DNA of 64,000 nucleotides, from the NCBI RefSeq assembly GCF_947500065.1, contig NZ_CANMQT010000001.1, positions 310,001-374,000 on the forward strand, written 5' to 3'. The translations under genes were made by a program, and so were the position numbers. The notes below the pieces were generated by a model. The model did no database searches. It was not told the origin of the DNA and was given only the letters and a program-made list of their open reading frames with translations. This document shows positions 42,833 to 52,483 of this stretch, in pieces. The DNA is from an uncultured Aquimarina sp. (GTDB lineage: Bacteria; Bacteroidota; Bacteroidia; Flavobacteriales; Flavobacteriaceae). Numbering within the stretch: the first letter of the stretch is position 1; each line of letters starts with the position of its first letter.

Positions 42833-44089
42833 ATGAGCACCAAAGAATTATTAAGTTTATTTTTATTTATTACAATTTCAATTACTGGATTATCTCAAGC
42901 TGATTTCAATCCTAATAACATGAAATGGATGAAAGATTGGACTAGTTTTGCTCCAAATAACACAACCTACCCTAGATATGATGAACAATTACCAAACATC
43001 ATAAATAAAGATACTTTTCTACGCAATGATATTGTCTATTTTATGTCAGGAGACATTTATGTAACCAACAATGCTACATTAACTATCCAAGAAGGCACAT
43101 TAATCAAAGCGGACACAGAAAAACCCACAAACCTTGTTGTTACCAAAGGAGCCAAGCTTATCGCTGATGGCACTAAAGCATCACCTATAGTGTTTACTTC
43201 AAACAAGTCTAGGAATTCTAGAAAAAGTGGTGACTGGGGAGGAATTACCATTATAGGTTCTGGCAAAGCAAATACCATCGAAGGAGAAGGAATTATAAAA
43301 GGGAAATTTAATCCTTTATATACGATATTTGGCGGAAATGACATCAATGAAGAAACAACCGTATTAAGATACGTAAGAATTGAATATGCCGGAAAATCAA
43401 CAAATGGTCTTTCATTATATGCATTAGGAAACACCTCTATAGTAGAAAACATAATGATTAGCTATTCTGCAGATGATTCTTTTGAATGGCATGGAGGAGC
43501 CTCAACTTCCAAAAATCTAATCTCTTATAAAGCTAATGATGATGATTTCGATTTCACTCAGGGATATAGAGGAGAACTTATCAATATCCTTGCTATTAAA
43601 CACCCTTATATCACAAGTGACAATGGATCATATGCAATTGAAGTGGATGGTTACAACAAGAATCTAGGTTTTGGAAAATCTAAAATACTATCCAGTATTG
43701 ATATCACTGGCGCTACATTGATAACGCTAGTCGACGAAAGTAACTATAACCATTCTAGAGCTGCAATATCAATAAACAATCTAGGTGAACTATATCTAAA
43801 TAATTCCAATATATCCGGTTTCTCTGATGTAGTTAAATTAGATAAAACATTTTCAACTTTAAGAATGATTGAAACTGCATTTAAGTTAGACAATAGTTTT
43901 TTTAATGTCCATAATGAAGGTGTTGTTACTCAAAACAATATCAAAGATGACACCTTTAATCTATTAAAATATAACCGATTCACTAAAACATTTCAGCAAC
44001 CAGAAGAGATTTTTAGCGCACCATTAGATAGTGCAAATCCCGATTTCACACTAAAAAACTCTTTAAACAATTATATGGTAGTTCAATAA
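42833..44089 (+). CDS. Secreted beta-helix-like protein, copy A2
   Basis: A 418-residue paralogue of A1 with signal peptide (ending GLSQA). Conserved blocks: MKWMKDWTSFAPNNTTYPRY, YFMSGDIYVTNNATLTIQEG, SGDWGGITIIGSGKAN, YVRIEYAGKS, YSADDSFEWHGGAS and DDDFDFTQGYRGE. It differs from A1 mainly in loops. B2 follows 28 nt later. Confidence 0.75.
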   Translation: MSTKELLSLFLFITISITGLSQADFNPNNMKWMKDWTSFAPNNTTYPRYDEQLPNIINKDTFLRNDIVYFMSGDIYVTNNATLTIQEGTLIKADTEKPTNLVVTKGAKLIADGTKASPIVFTSNKSRNSRKSGDWGGITIIGSGKANTIEGEGIIKGKFNPLYTIFGGNDINEETTVLRYVRIEYAGKSTNGLSLYALGNTSIVENIMISYSADDSFEWHGGASTSKNLISYKANDDDFDFTQGYRGELINILAIKHPYITSDNGSYAIEVDGYNKNLGFGKSKILSSIDITGATLITLVDESNYNHSRAAISINNLGELYLNNSNISGFSDVVKLDKTFSTLRMIETAFKLDNSFFNVHNEGVVTQNNIKDDTFNLLKYNRFTKTFQQPEEIFSAPLDSANPDFTLKNSLNNYMVVQ

Positions 44090-44117
44090 ACAATCCTATA
44101 ACAAAATAACCAAAACC

Positions 44118-44558
44118 ATGAAAAAAGCAATTACTATAGTATTACTAGTCCTAACTATAAGCCCTCTATCGGCTCAAAATAAAAAGAAAGGAATTCTCTT
44201 TGACAGCAATAAGTTAATTAACAGATTTCATACCATAGATGAACTACAAGACCTTAATAAAGGAGCTTTAATCGATTTATACTTGGAACGTACAAGAGAG
44301 ATTTTTGTAGTTCTGCCGTACTTATCCTTATCCAACAAACCTGGAACTAGCCTTGGTGATATCGGAATTAAAGAAGATTCTGACAACATCAAAATTGTAG
44401 AAAAAAACAATGAGATAGCAGACAGAGCGTTTGTTTATACTACAAATACAATAAAAGAATTGGTTCCTTATTCTGATACGGATAAAATTATCTGGGCAAT
44501 TTTATATTTTGAAGAAATGATCAAGAAAATGCGATTAGGTAAGGATGGAAACATATAA
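44118..44558 (+). CDS. Small secreted helical protein, copy B2
   Basis: A 146-residue paralogue of B1 with signal peptide (ending SPLSAQ). Shared blocks: RFHTIDELQDLNKGALIDLY, SLGDIGIKEDSDN, VPYSDTDKIIWAILYFEEM and IKKMRLGKDGN. Confidence 0.7.
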   Translation: MKKAITIVLLVLTISPLSAQNKKKGILFDSNKLINRFHTIDELQDLNKGALIDLYLERTREIFVVLPYLSLSNKPGTSLGDIGIKEDSDNIKIVEKNNEIADRAFVYTTNTIKELVPYSDTDKIIWAILYFEEMIKKMRLGKDGNI

Positions 44559-45030
44559 AACATAGGACACATCAGCAAACCACAAAAACATCGACAAAAG
44601 ACACAAAAACAACGTTAACAATAACTTCTCTTTGGCTTAATTTGGTTTTTAAATCTGGCAACAATCTTTCCAAAACCTAAATTTCGGATAAATTGAAAAC
44701 AATTCAACCATTTTTCAAGTTACTGTTTTACAGATATATAAGAATAAAACGAAATTTCATTAAAAAAAATAAAGCATAATTAAAATACTTTGTTTATCAT
44801 TTATGCAAAATGAATAAACAATTTATAAAATACTGAAAATCAATAGTGTAAACACTTGATAAGTAGGAATTATACTCTTAAAGTTTTCATAATTACACCA
44901 ATAAAAACGACGAACGTACATATTTTACGGAAAACACGTAACCAACTCTTCAAAAAGTATAGTAACTTAGTGTCCCTGAAGTAGAAGAAAGAATTTTCTT
45001 CTAATTTTATAACCCCAAAATAACACTTTT
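44559..45030. other. Intergenic region between module copies 2 and 3
   Basis: About 470 AT-rich bases. No gene is supported and no clear terminator is seen. It should hold the promoter of copy 3. Confidence 0.35.
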
Positions 45031-46305
45031 ATGAAACTAAGATGCGCCTTAATTATGTCTATTTTATCATGTATTATTCTTTCCAATGCCCATGCACAGG
45101 ATTTTAATACAAATGATAATAAATGGACAAAAGGTTGGACCAATTTCACACCAAACTCTACAAATTATCCTGAAGCCGAAGAAAAAATTTCAAATATTAT
45201 TGCTGAGGACACCTATCTAAGTAACGATACAGTCTATCTATTATCAGGTGACGTATACGTAACTGGAAATGTAACACTAACAATTGAAGAAGGAACACTA
45301 ATAAGAGGCGATCATGAAAATCCCGCAAATCTTATTATAACTAAAGGTTCTAAACTTATAGCTGTTGGATCGGAAGCTTATCCAATTGTTTTCACTTCTA
45401 ACAAAGCTTCTAAATCAAGAGCAAGTGGAGATTGGGGTGGAATTATAATAGCTGGTTCCGGTAAAGTTAACTCAGTATCTGGCAATGGCGTTATTAAAGG
45501 AAATTTTAATCCGCAATACGCTGTATATGGCGGAAACAATCAAGATGAACAAACTGCTATTTTAAGGTATGTAAGAATAGAATTCTCTGGTAATAAATCA
45601 AAGGGATCGGAAAACATTAATGGTTTATCCCTATTTGGAATCGGAGCAGGTTCAATAATAGACCACGTAATGGTAAGTTATTCTGGCCAAGATTCATTTA
45701 ACTTGACTGGAGGTAATAATAATCTTAGACATATGCTTTCATATAAAGCAGAAGATGATGATTTCCAAATCTCTCAAGGTTTTAAAGGAGACCTTGATTA
45801 TTTAATGGCGATACGTCATCCATATATTAATAGTCCTAAAGGATCGTACTCCATAGAAATTGATGGGTACAATAAAGAACAAGGATATTTAAAACCTGAT
45901 GCTATCACAGATGTTACCATTACTAATTCGACTTTTGTAAATCTTTCTGATAATTCTAATTACATACATACCTCATCTGCTATTTCGGCTACAAACTCTG
46001 CTCTGGTATATCTTCATAATTCTAAGATTTCTGGGTTTTTAAATGTTGCGAAATTCGACGAATCTTATACCTCTTTATCCGTTCTTGAAAGAGCTTTTAA
46101 AATGGATAACAGCTTTTTTAATATTCATGGAGAAGGCATAGAGGTAAGCTACAAACCTAGCAATGGAGTTTTAAACGTTCTAAAATATAATAGATTCACT
46201 AAAGATTTTGTGAGTGTTGACAAACTTTTTGAAGATCCTAAAAGTAAATCAGCACCAAAATTTCAGCTTAAAAAGGCTATGAATAATTATATGGTAATGC
46301 AATAA
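45031..46305 (+). CDS. Secreted beta-helix-like protein, copy A3
   Basis: A 424-residue paralogue of A1 and A2 with signal peptide (ending NAHAQD). Blocks: NKWTKGWTNFTPNSTNYPEA, YLLSGDVYVTGNVTLTIEEG, ASGDWGGIIIAGSGKVN, YVRIEFSGNK, YSGQDSFNLTGG and C-terminal NNYMVMQ. It keeps the acidic EDDDF motif seen as KDDDF in A1 and NDDDF in A2. B3 follows 79 nt later. Confidence 0.75.
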   Translation: MKLRCALIMSILSCIILSNAHAQDFNTNDNKWTKGWTNFTPNSTNYPEAEEKISNIIAEDTYLSNDTVYLLSGDVYVTGNVTLTIEEGTLIRGDHENPANLIITKGSKLIAVGSEAYPIVFTSNKASKSRASGDWGGIIIAGSGKVNSVSGNGVIKGNFNPQYAVYGGNNQDEQTAILRYVRIEFSGNKSKGSENINGLSLFGIGAGSIIDHVMVSYSGQDSFNLTGGNNNLRHMLSYKAEDDDFQISQGFKGDLDYLMAIRHPYINSPKGSYSIEIDGYNKEQGYLKPDAITDVTITNSTFVNLSDNSNYIHTSSAISATNSALVYLHNSKISGFLNVAKFDESYTSLSVLERAFKMDNSFFNIHGEGIEVSYKPSNGVLNVLKYNRFTKDFVSVDKLFEDPKSKSAPKFQLKKAMNNYMVMQ

Positions 46306-46384
46306 ACATTTCTTATAAACAATACTTTTTTTGTCCTGGATTCCCCCAAATCCAATAAATGAATTTAACACGGCACTATAAATT

Positions 46385-46831
46385 ATGCTTAAATCAAAAC
46401 TATTAATAGGCTTCATCTTTTTTCTATCCCTGCAATATATTCACGGGCAGCAAAGAGATGAAGCCGTATTTTTTCTTAAAAAAGATCAAATCACCAAATT
46501 TCATACGATAAGCGATCTAGAAAATTTAAAAAAAGGACAACTTATCAAACTTTATCAAGATCGAATAAAAGAAATCGTTACTGTTCTTCCTTTTTTATCT
46601 CTTACCAATGAACCTGGAGTTCGATTAGGCGACTTAGGAATTAAGGAGGACTCTGGTCATATAAAATCACTTAAGAAAAGCGTAGAAACTACTGAAGAAG
46701 CTATAAATGTTGCTCAAAATTCTATTGAAGAACTTGTTCCATACGCTGATACAGAAAAAATCATATTAACAATCCTTTACTACGAAGAAATAATTAAAAA
46801 AATGCGCATAGGAGTTAACAGAACTTTTTAA
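46385..46831 (+). CDS. Small secreted helical protein, copy B3
   Basis: A 148-residue paralogue of B1 and B2 with signal peptide (about 1-21, ending YIHGQ). Shared blocks: KFHTISDLENLKKGQLIKLY, RLGDLGIKEDSGH, VPYADTEKIILTILYYEEI and IKKMRIGVNRTF. A loose inverted repeat with a T-rich end (about 46871-46908) may terminate the operon. Confidence 0.7.
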   Translation: MLKSKLLIGFIFFLSLQYIHGQQRDEAVFFLKKDQITKFHTISDLENLKKGQLIKLYQDRIKEIVTVLPFLSLTNEPGVRLGDLGIKEDSGHIKSLKKSVETTEEAINVAQNSIEELVPYADTEKIILTILYYEEIIKKMRIGVNRTF

Positions 46832-46974
46832 GTCAAATTTGTAATCTAAAAGATATTAGCATATGATTATTGAAAAAGAAATGATGATACTATGTCATTG
46901 TTTCTTTTCTATACTCACGCAAAAATCTAACAGAGTAGATGTAAGGATATTTTCAAAACTACTACTAACCAAAC

Positions 46975-47607
46975 ATGATTACATTCTATCTTATTCTTGG
47001 AATCTTAACTTCAGTAGCTGGTGCTTTACCTCTTGGAGCGGTTAACATTGCGGTTATCAATACAACAATTAAAGAAGACACTAAAAAGGCTTTTCGTATT
47101 GCATTGGCAGCAGGCATTGGCGAAGTACTATTAGCTTTTTTTGCCCTACACTGTAGTATGGAACTAACAGGGTTTTTCGAAAACAACCGATGGATTCAGA
47201 TAGTGATTATAGCTTTATTTTTAATGATAGGAGTTTATTTCTTAGTACGTAAAAGTAAAACCGAAAACAGTAAAAAAATATCCTCAACTAAATTAAGTAG
47301 ATCTAAATTCTTAACTGGTTTTTCCTTAGCTTTTTTGAATCCCCCTGTTATTATCTATTGGATAGTAGCCATATCACTAACAAACAAACATCTTTTTGAA
47401 CTTACACTCTACTCACCATTAATTGCATTATTCCTATTCTTTTCTGGAATATATTTAGGCAAAATAGGCACATTATATTTGTATAGTAAATGGGGAAACA
47501 GAATGGCACAAAAATCCAATGACTCTAAAACTAAATTATTTAAGATTATTGGTATTGCATTAATAGCCCTTTCTTTTGTTCAAGGAGTAAAATTCTTAGT
47601 AGCATAA
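46975..47607 (+). CDS. LysE-family amino acid exporter
   Basis: A 210-residue protein with six predicted helices and the LysE/RhtB pattern: SVAGALPLGAVNIAVINTTIKE (split by the first loop), AAGIGEVLLAFFAL, SKFLTGFSLAFLNPPVIIYWI. Such proteins export amino acids or derivatives. The ATG at 46975 gives the complete first helix. Confidence 0.85.
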   Translation: MITFYLILGILTSVAGALPLGAVNIAVINTTIKEDTKKAFRIALAAGIGEVLLAFFALHCSMELTGFFENNRWIQIVIIALFLMIGVYFLVRKSKTENSKKISSTKLSRSKFLTGFSLAFLNPPVIIYWIVAISLTNKHLFELTLYSPLIALFLFFSGIYLGKIGTLYLYSKWGNRMAQKSNDSKTKLFKIIGIALIALSFVQGVKFLVA

Positions 47608-47927
47608 CAACTATCAACCAAACTTAAACCTAGTATAAGATAAGCATCCTATACTTACTATGTTTAACTCATAATGTATTGATTACAACTCACATTCTTT
47701 TTAAATAAAAACGCTCTAAACCCTGTTTATCAAACATTTACACTCAACTAAAACTCGTTAGTTTAAAAAAAAAATAACATTTATGATTTAGCGGGGTAAC
47801 ATTAAACCTCTTTTCGACACTATTACATGAGTTTCGATTAAATATTATTGTTAATAAAAAATCAGAGGCTCAGATAAATCAAAAAAAGTATATTTTTGCA
47901 AATTATCCGTTTAAAATCTGATAATCA
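47608..47927. other. Intergenic region before the secretion operon
   Basis: 320 AT-rich bases. The only feature seen is the -7 promoter box near 47891. No gene or RNA found. Confidence 0.4.
47891..47898 (+). promoter_or_regulatory. -7 promoter element of the T2SS-like operon
   Basis: TATTTTTG(C) matches TAnnTTTG, about 30 nt before the start of the pseudopilin gene. Confidence 0.5.
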
Positions 47928-48341
47928 ATGATTATGAAATACAAAACATATAAACTAAAAGCTTTTAACCTTCAGGAAATGCTTTTAGTTTTAGCAATTA
48001 TAGGGATCTTATTATTAATAGCATTACCTAATTTTTTGCCTCTTATTGCGCAGACAAAAGCGCAAGAAGCAAAAATACAGTTAAAGACTATTAGTAATAT
48101 GCAAACCCAATATAGATACCTTAATTCTAAGTATTCAATGGATTTTAATGAAATTAACTATGAATCTCCAACTACAGTAAAAAATGGTGGTACTGCTAAC
48201 TATAGTTATGATATTCTTGAAGCTTCCACTTCAAATTTTAAAGCAAGAGCAACAGCCGTGGTAGATTTTGACGGTGATGGGGTTTTTAATATATGGGAAA
48301 TTGACGAAAACGGAAGCCCTAAACAAATTACTAAAGATTGA
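47928..48341 (+). CDS. Type II secretion-like major pseudopilin (GspG-like)
   Basis: A 137-residue prepilin. A basic leader (MIMKYKTYKLKA) precedes FNLQEMLLVLAIIGILLLIALPNFL, here broken after each 20 residues: FNLQEMLLVLAIIGILLLIA then LPNFL. Glu+5 is kept, but position -1 is Ala and not the usual Gly. The C-terminal part is short with an Asp-rich loop (VDFDGDGVFN) like the calcium loop of GspG. First gene of a six-gene operon. The stop overlaps the next ATG (TGATG). Confidence 0.82.
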   Translation: MIMKYKTYKLKAFNLQEMLLVLAIIGILLLIALPNFLPLIAQTKAQEAKIQLKTISNMQTQYRYLNSKYSMDFNEINYESPTTVKNGGTANYSYDILEASTSNFKARATAVVDFDGDGVFNIWEIDENGSPKQITKD

Positions 48342-48823
48342 TGTTGATTTTGAAAGGACTTGTAATTTTTAATCTCGGATATATTGCCTGGCAAGACCTT
48401 AATAATAGGGAGGTTTATTGGTTTTTGCTTCCAAGCCTTTTTATAATATTGGGATTTCTGCATTATAACAATGTAGTTCCAATTCATTTCAAAAATGCTA
48501 TTGTGATAAACCTAGGACTAATATTTTCAATAATCTCTATACTTTATCTTTATGCTAAAATAAGGATAAAACGCCCTTTTTTTAAAGAAGTATTTGGCAT
48601 AGGAGATGCCTTATTTTTTTTAGCATTTGCTGTAGCGTTCCCCACAGCAACATTTATTATTCTTTTTGTTTTCTCATTGCTCTTTTCATTAGGAATATGG
48701 CTAATTATTAAAAATAATTCCAAACATAACACGATTCCTTTGGCAGGCTATATGTCACTATTTTTAATTTTGATTTTTAGTAGCAACTGGATTACAGATG
48801 CAATTAACCTGTATGTAATATAA
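48341..48823 (+). CDS. A24-family prepilin peptidase without methyltransferase domain
   Basis: About 160 residues, membrane protein. The two catalytic aspartates of A24 peptidases are visible: AWQDLNNREVYW (D19) and FGIGDALFF (GxGD, D89). It lacks the N-terminal zinc/methyltransferase half of GspO/PilD, as in TadV-type enzymes. I prefer the ATG at 48341, which overlaps the pilin stop, over the TTG one codon upstream. It would process the pseudopilin in front of it. Confidence 0.82.
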   Translation: MLILKGLVIFNLGYIAWQDLNNREVYWFLLPSLFIILGFLHYNNVVPIHFKNAIVINLGLIFSIISILYLYAKIRIKRPFFKEVFGIGDALFFLAFAVAFPTATFIILFVFSLLFSLGIWLIIKNNSKHNTIPLAGYMSLFLILIFSSNWITDAINLYVI

Positions 48824-50238
48824 TGAGAATAGATTCTTTCGAAATACCAGTTCATATTAAACAATTGATTACTCCTAATCAGGCTTTTCATTATAGAATT
48901 ATTCCGTTTTCTAAGGATAATGAAACAATAAGTTTTAAAACAGATTCAGAAAATCTGGATGCGCTTCAAAAAGAACTTTCTATAATCCTGAATCAAGAAG
49001 TGTTACTTATTTCAGAAACACAGGAGAATTTACAATCATATCTTACATTAAACTATAGAAAAACAACATCTACTGCCAATCAGAAACTACATTACGAAGA
49101 CAACTTTTTACAAAAATTAATCTCCACAGCAAAGGATTTCGGTAGTAGTGATATTCATATGGAACCTTATGAAAAGTTCTGTAGAGTGCGATTGAGGCTT
49201 GATGGAAAACTAAAAGAACAATATACGATTAGCAATAAAGAATATCCTCAACTGATTAATCAAATTAAGATTCAATCAGGTTTAGATATTTCACAAAAAA
49301 GATTAGCGCAGGATGGGCGTATCACTTTTAAGAATGGTTCTGAAGAGTTTGATATAAGGGTCTCTACAATGCCTACTCTTTATGGAGAAAAAATTGTGTT
49401 AAGATTATTAAGCAGAGACACACAAGACGTACAACTTAATGATTTAGGATTCACTACTAAAGAATTAGAATTATATAGAGAAGCCACTAAAAAACCACAA
49501 GGGATTATCCTTATATCAGGACCTACTGGTTCCGGAAAAACTACGACGCTTTATGCTACACTAAAAGAACTTAATAAAGAAGTATCTAATATACTGACTA
49601 TAGAAGATCCAATAGAATATACATTAGAAGGTGTAAATCAGGTCCAACTTAGAGAAGATATTGAATTTGATTTTCCTGCTGCGCTTCGTGCCTTTTTACG
49701 TCAGGATCCAGATATTATTATGGTTGGTGAGATTAGAGATGACAAAACTGCTAATATGGCTATTAAAGCCGCTTTAACAGGACACCTAGTTTTATCCACA
49801 ATACACACCAACTCGTCTTGGGCTACTATCTCTAGGCTTATTGATATGAAAGTACCTTCATTTTTATTAGCAAGCACATTAACTATGAGTATCGCTCAGC
49901 GACTAGTTCGAAAACTATGTGTACACTGCAAAAAAGAAAAAGAATCAGAAACAAAAGATTTTCCTTTAGGATTTGACATTCCTGAAGACATCAAAAAACA
50001 TTACATAGCGACTGGATGTAATCACTGTTATCAAACAGGATATTATGGCAGAAAAGCGATTTATGAATTATTACCTATTACAAAAGAATTAGAAACCGCA
50101 ATACGTCATAACGAGTTACAAATTGATGACTATATTGCCGCCCAAAATATTGATACGCTACAAACAAATGCTATGCGCCTAGTAAGGGAAGGTGTAACTT
50201 CTGTAGAAGAAGTATATGCGTTATTAGCAAACAACTAA
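48823..50238 (+). CDS. gspE: T2SS/T4P assembly ATPase (GspE/PilB)
   Basis: A 471-residue ATPase: SSDIHMEPYEKFCRVRLRLD (Asp box), Walker A GPTGSGKTTTLYATL, ILTIEDPIEY, VGEIRDDKTANMAIKAALTG (Walker B), LSTIHTNSSW (His box), and a C-terminal zinc motif CVHCKKE...CNHCYQTGYYGR. It drives pseudopilus extension. It overlaps the preceding stop by 1 nt and precedes the secretin gene by 4 nt. Confidence 0.95.
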   Translation: MRIDSFEIPVHIKQLITPNQAFHYRIIPFSKDNETISFKTDSENLDALQKELSIILNQEVLLISETQENLQSYLTLNYRKTTSTANQKLHYEDNFLQKLISTAKDFGSSDIHMEPYEKFCRVRLRLDGKLKEQYTISNKEYPQLINQIKIQSGLDISQKRLAQDGRITFKNGSEEFDIRVSTMPTLYGEKIVLRLLSRDTQDVQLNDLGFTTKELELYREATKKPQGIILISGPTGSGKTTTLYATLKELNKEVSNILTIEDPIEYTLEGVNQVQLREDIEFDFPAALRAFLRQDPDIIMVGEIRDDKTANMAIKAALTGHLVLSTIHTNSSWATISRLIDMKVPSFLLASTLTMSIAQRLVRKLCVHCKKEKESETKDFPLGFDIPEDIKKHYIATGCNHCYQTGYYGRKAIYELLPITKELETAIRHNELQIDDYIAAQNIDTLQTNAMRLVREGVTSVEEVYALLANN

Positions 50239-50242
50239 CACC

Positions 50243-52483
50243 ATGAAGAAAAACATACTATTACTATGTTTCATTTTTAATTTTGGAATACTGTCATATG
50301 CACAGGATAATTTTCAGAATCAATCACAAGATAATACTAGAATTGCCACTTTAGAGAACAAACTACAAGTACTAAGTGTAGAAGTTCCTGGATTAGCAGA
50401 AAAGGTAAGTGTAAATATTTCTAATACTACACTTCTTAATTTTCTAAGAGCAGTTTCACAAGTACATAAAATTAATATTAACCTATCTGATCAACTTAAT
50501 ACTATTAATATAATTAATGGTTTTAACGATGTTACTGTACAAGATTTATTAGTTTTTTTAGTAAAAGAATATCAGCTGGATATTCAATTTACTGGTAATA
50601 TTTTATCAATAAAAAAGTACATTCCTCCTACAGAAACTCCTGTAGAAAAAGAACTTGTAATAAATTATGACTTAGCAGCTAGTGTTTTATCTATGGATCT
50701 TAGAAATGATCCATTACCAAAAGTATTCAGAAAAATCACAGAACTATCTGGTAAGAACTTGTTATACACTCCAGAATTAAATACTAAGAATTTATCTTTA
50801 TACTTAAGTAATGTACCGATAGAAGTGGCATTACAAAAACTAGCAGAAACTAATGATCTAGATTTCAATAAAACCAGAGATGATTTTTATGAATTCGAAA
50901 GCATTCCCGGTTTAAATGATGGCTCAAATAATTCAGGCTCCAGGCGCAGAAATAGAAAGAATGCTAACTATAAAATCGTTGATACATTAAATAGTGTATT
51001 ATCAGTAGATTTAAGAAACGCCAGTGTAGCAGAACTTATTAATAATGTATCGGAAGATCTAGAATTAAACATTTTTACCGCTTCTCCATTAGAGAATGCG
51101 GGCAAGGTTACTGTAAAAGCAGAAGCTATTAGTTTTGATGATTTACTAATTAAGATTTTTGAGAGCAATGCTAACGCGGTTGTACAAAACCCTGCTCCTA
51201 GCAATCAAAATACCAGAAACAATACTTCTAATCAGCAAGGAGGTTTTCAGAATAACGCTTCTTCTTCCGCATCAACTAATTTCACTTTTAAGAAAGAAGG
51301 GAATGTATATTACTTTGGAACTGAAAATCAATTAACTATCAAAAAAATAGAAATGGTGCAGATGATGCATCGATCTATTGCTATGTTGGGTGATGCAAAT
51401 CCTTCAGGAGGAGCAGGTGGAAGCAGTTTTGGTAACAATAATTTTGTAACAGGAGGAACTAGCTTTTTTGGAAATCAAGGAAATTCTAATCTTAATCAAA
51501 ACAGAGCGAACAATAGGAATCAAGGAGGTTTAAACTCAGGAGTTTCCAGAAACTCTTCCTCTAACAGCTCTAACCGCTCTAACAGTGCGCAAGCAGGATC
51601 TATTTCTGATATTTTTCCCGCTTCTGTAACAGAAGGGTTAGAGATTAAAATAGATACTGAGCTTAATAGCTTTGTCGTTAGTGGATCTGGAGCACGCGTA
51701 GAAAAATTCAAGAATTTTATTAAATACATCGATAAACCCGTTCCTCTTATTTTAATAGAAGTAATGATTCTAGAAGTCAGTAGAAGCGCCACGGTAGAAA
51801 CGGGTGTAGAATTTGGGATTGGTAAAGAACCTACAACAACAGAAGGAGCAACTTTTCCAAATGCTAATATTACCTTGGGAGCACAAACTATTAATAGAAT
51901 TATCGGTGGTTTTGATGGCTTTGGCTCCTTAAATCTTGGTAATGTAGTGCCTAATTTTTATATGGATATCAAAGCAATGGAATCCAATGGTAATGTAAAA
52001 ATATTATCAACCCCAAAACTAAGTACACTAAACGGTCACAAAGCCTATCTATCAAGCGGACAGACCACATATTATGCGGTTACTAGTCAAAATATTTTTG
52101 GGTCGCAGAATCCTCAGACGTCAGAAATAGTAAATTATCAACCTATTGATGCAGAACTAGCGTTAGAATTTAAGCCCTTTGTTTCCGGAGATGGTCAGAT
52201 TACTTTAGATATACAAGTAATACAATCCAATTTTAGTGGTGAGCGTATTGCAGAAGATGCTCCACCAGATATTAATAGCAGACGATTCTCTTCTATTATG
52301 CGAATGCGAGCAAATGATGTAGCTATATTAGGTGGTATCGAAGAAAAAGTAAAAAATGATTCTGGATCAGGAGTACCATTATTATCTCGTATACCTATTA
52401 TCAAATGGTTATTCAGTAAAAGAAGAAGAGAAGATTCTAAGAAAAAACTAAATGTAATTATAAAACCAACAGTGTTTTATTAA
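50243..52483 (+). CDS. gspD: T2SS/T4P outer-membrane secretin (GspD/PilQ)
   Basis: A 746-residue protein with signal peptide (ending SYAQD). Short STN/N-domain repeats follow (VSVNISNTTLLNFLRAVSQV, SVLSMDLRNDPLPKVFRKIT, SVDLRNASVAELINNVSEDL). A low-complexity Asn/Ser/Gly linker spans about 390-460. The secretin domain has VPLILIEVMILEVSR, VKILSTPKLSTLNGHKA, FSSIMRMRANDVAILGGIEE and VPLLSRIPIIKWLF. It forms the outer-membrane channel. The linker length is unusual. Confidence 0.93.
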   Translation: MKKNILLLCFIFNFGILSYAQDNFQNQSQDNTRIATLENKLQVLSVEVPGLAEKVSVNISNTTLLNFLRAVSQVHKININLSDQLNTINIINGFNDVTVQDLLVFLVKEYQLDIQFTGNILSIKKYIPPTETPVEKELVINYDLAASVLSMDLRNDPLPKVFRKITELSGKNLLYTPELNTKNLSLYLSNVPIEVALQKLAETNDLDFNKTRDDFYEFESIPGLNDGSNNSGSRRRNRKNANYKIVDTLNSVLSVDLRNASVAELINNVSEDLELNIFTASPLENAGKVTVKAEAISFDDLLIKIFESNANAVVQNPAPSNQNTRNNTSNQQGGFQNNASSSASTNFTFKKEGNVYYFGTENQLTIKKIEMVQMMHRSIAMLGDANPSGGAGGSSFGNNNFVTGGTSFFGNQGNSNLNQNRANNRNQGGLNSGVSRNSSSNSSNRSNSAQAGSISDIFPASVTEGLEIKIDTELNSFVVSGSGARVEKFKNFIKYIDKPVPLILIEVMILEVSRSATVETGVEFGIGKEPTTTEGATFPNANITLGAQTINRIIGGFDGFGSLNLGNVVPNFYMDIKAMESNGNVKILSTPKLSTLNGHKAYLSSGQTTYYAVTSQNIFGSQNPQTSEIVNYQPIDAELALEFKPFVSGDGQITLDIQVIQSNFSGERIAEDAPPDINSRRFSSIMRMRANDVAILGGIEEKVKNDSGSGVPLLSRIPIIKWLFSKRRREDSKKKLNVIIKPTVFY

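Noticed and set aside
46863-47045. 60-codon frame before the LysE gene
   Set aside because: Overlaps the LysE start in another frame, has no family features, and covers a probable terminator hairpin.
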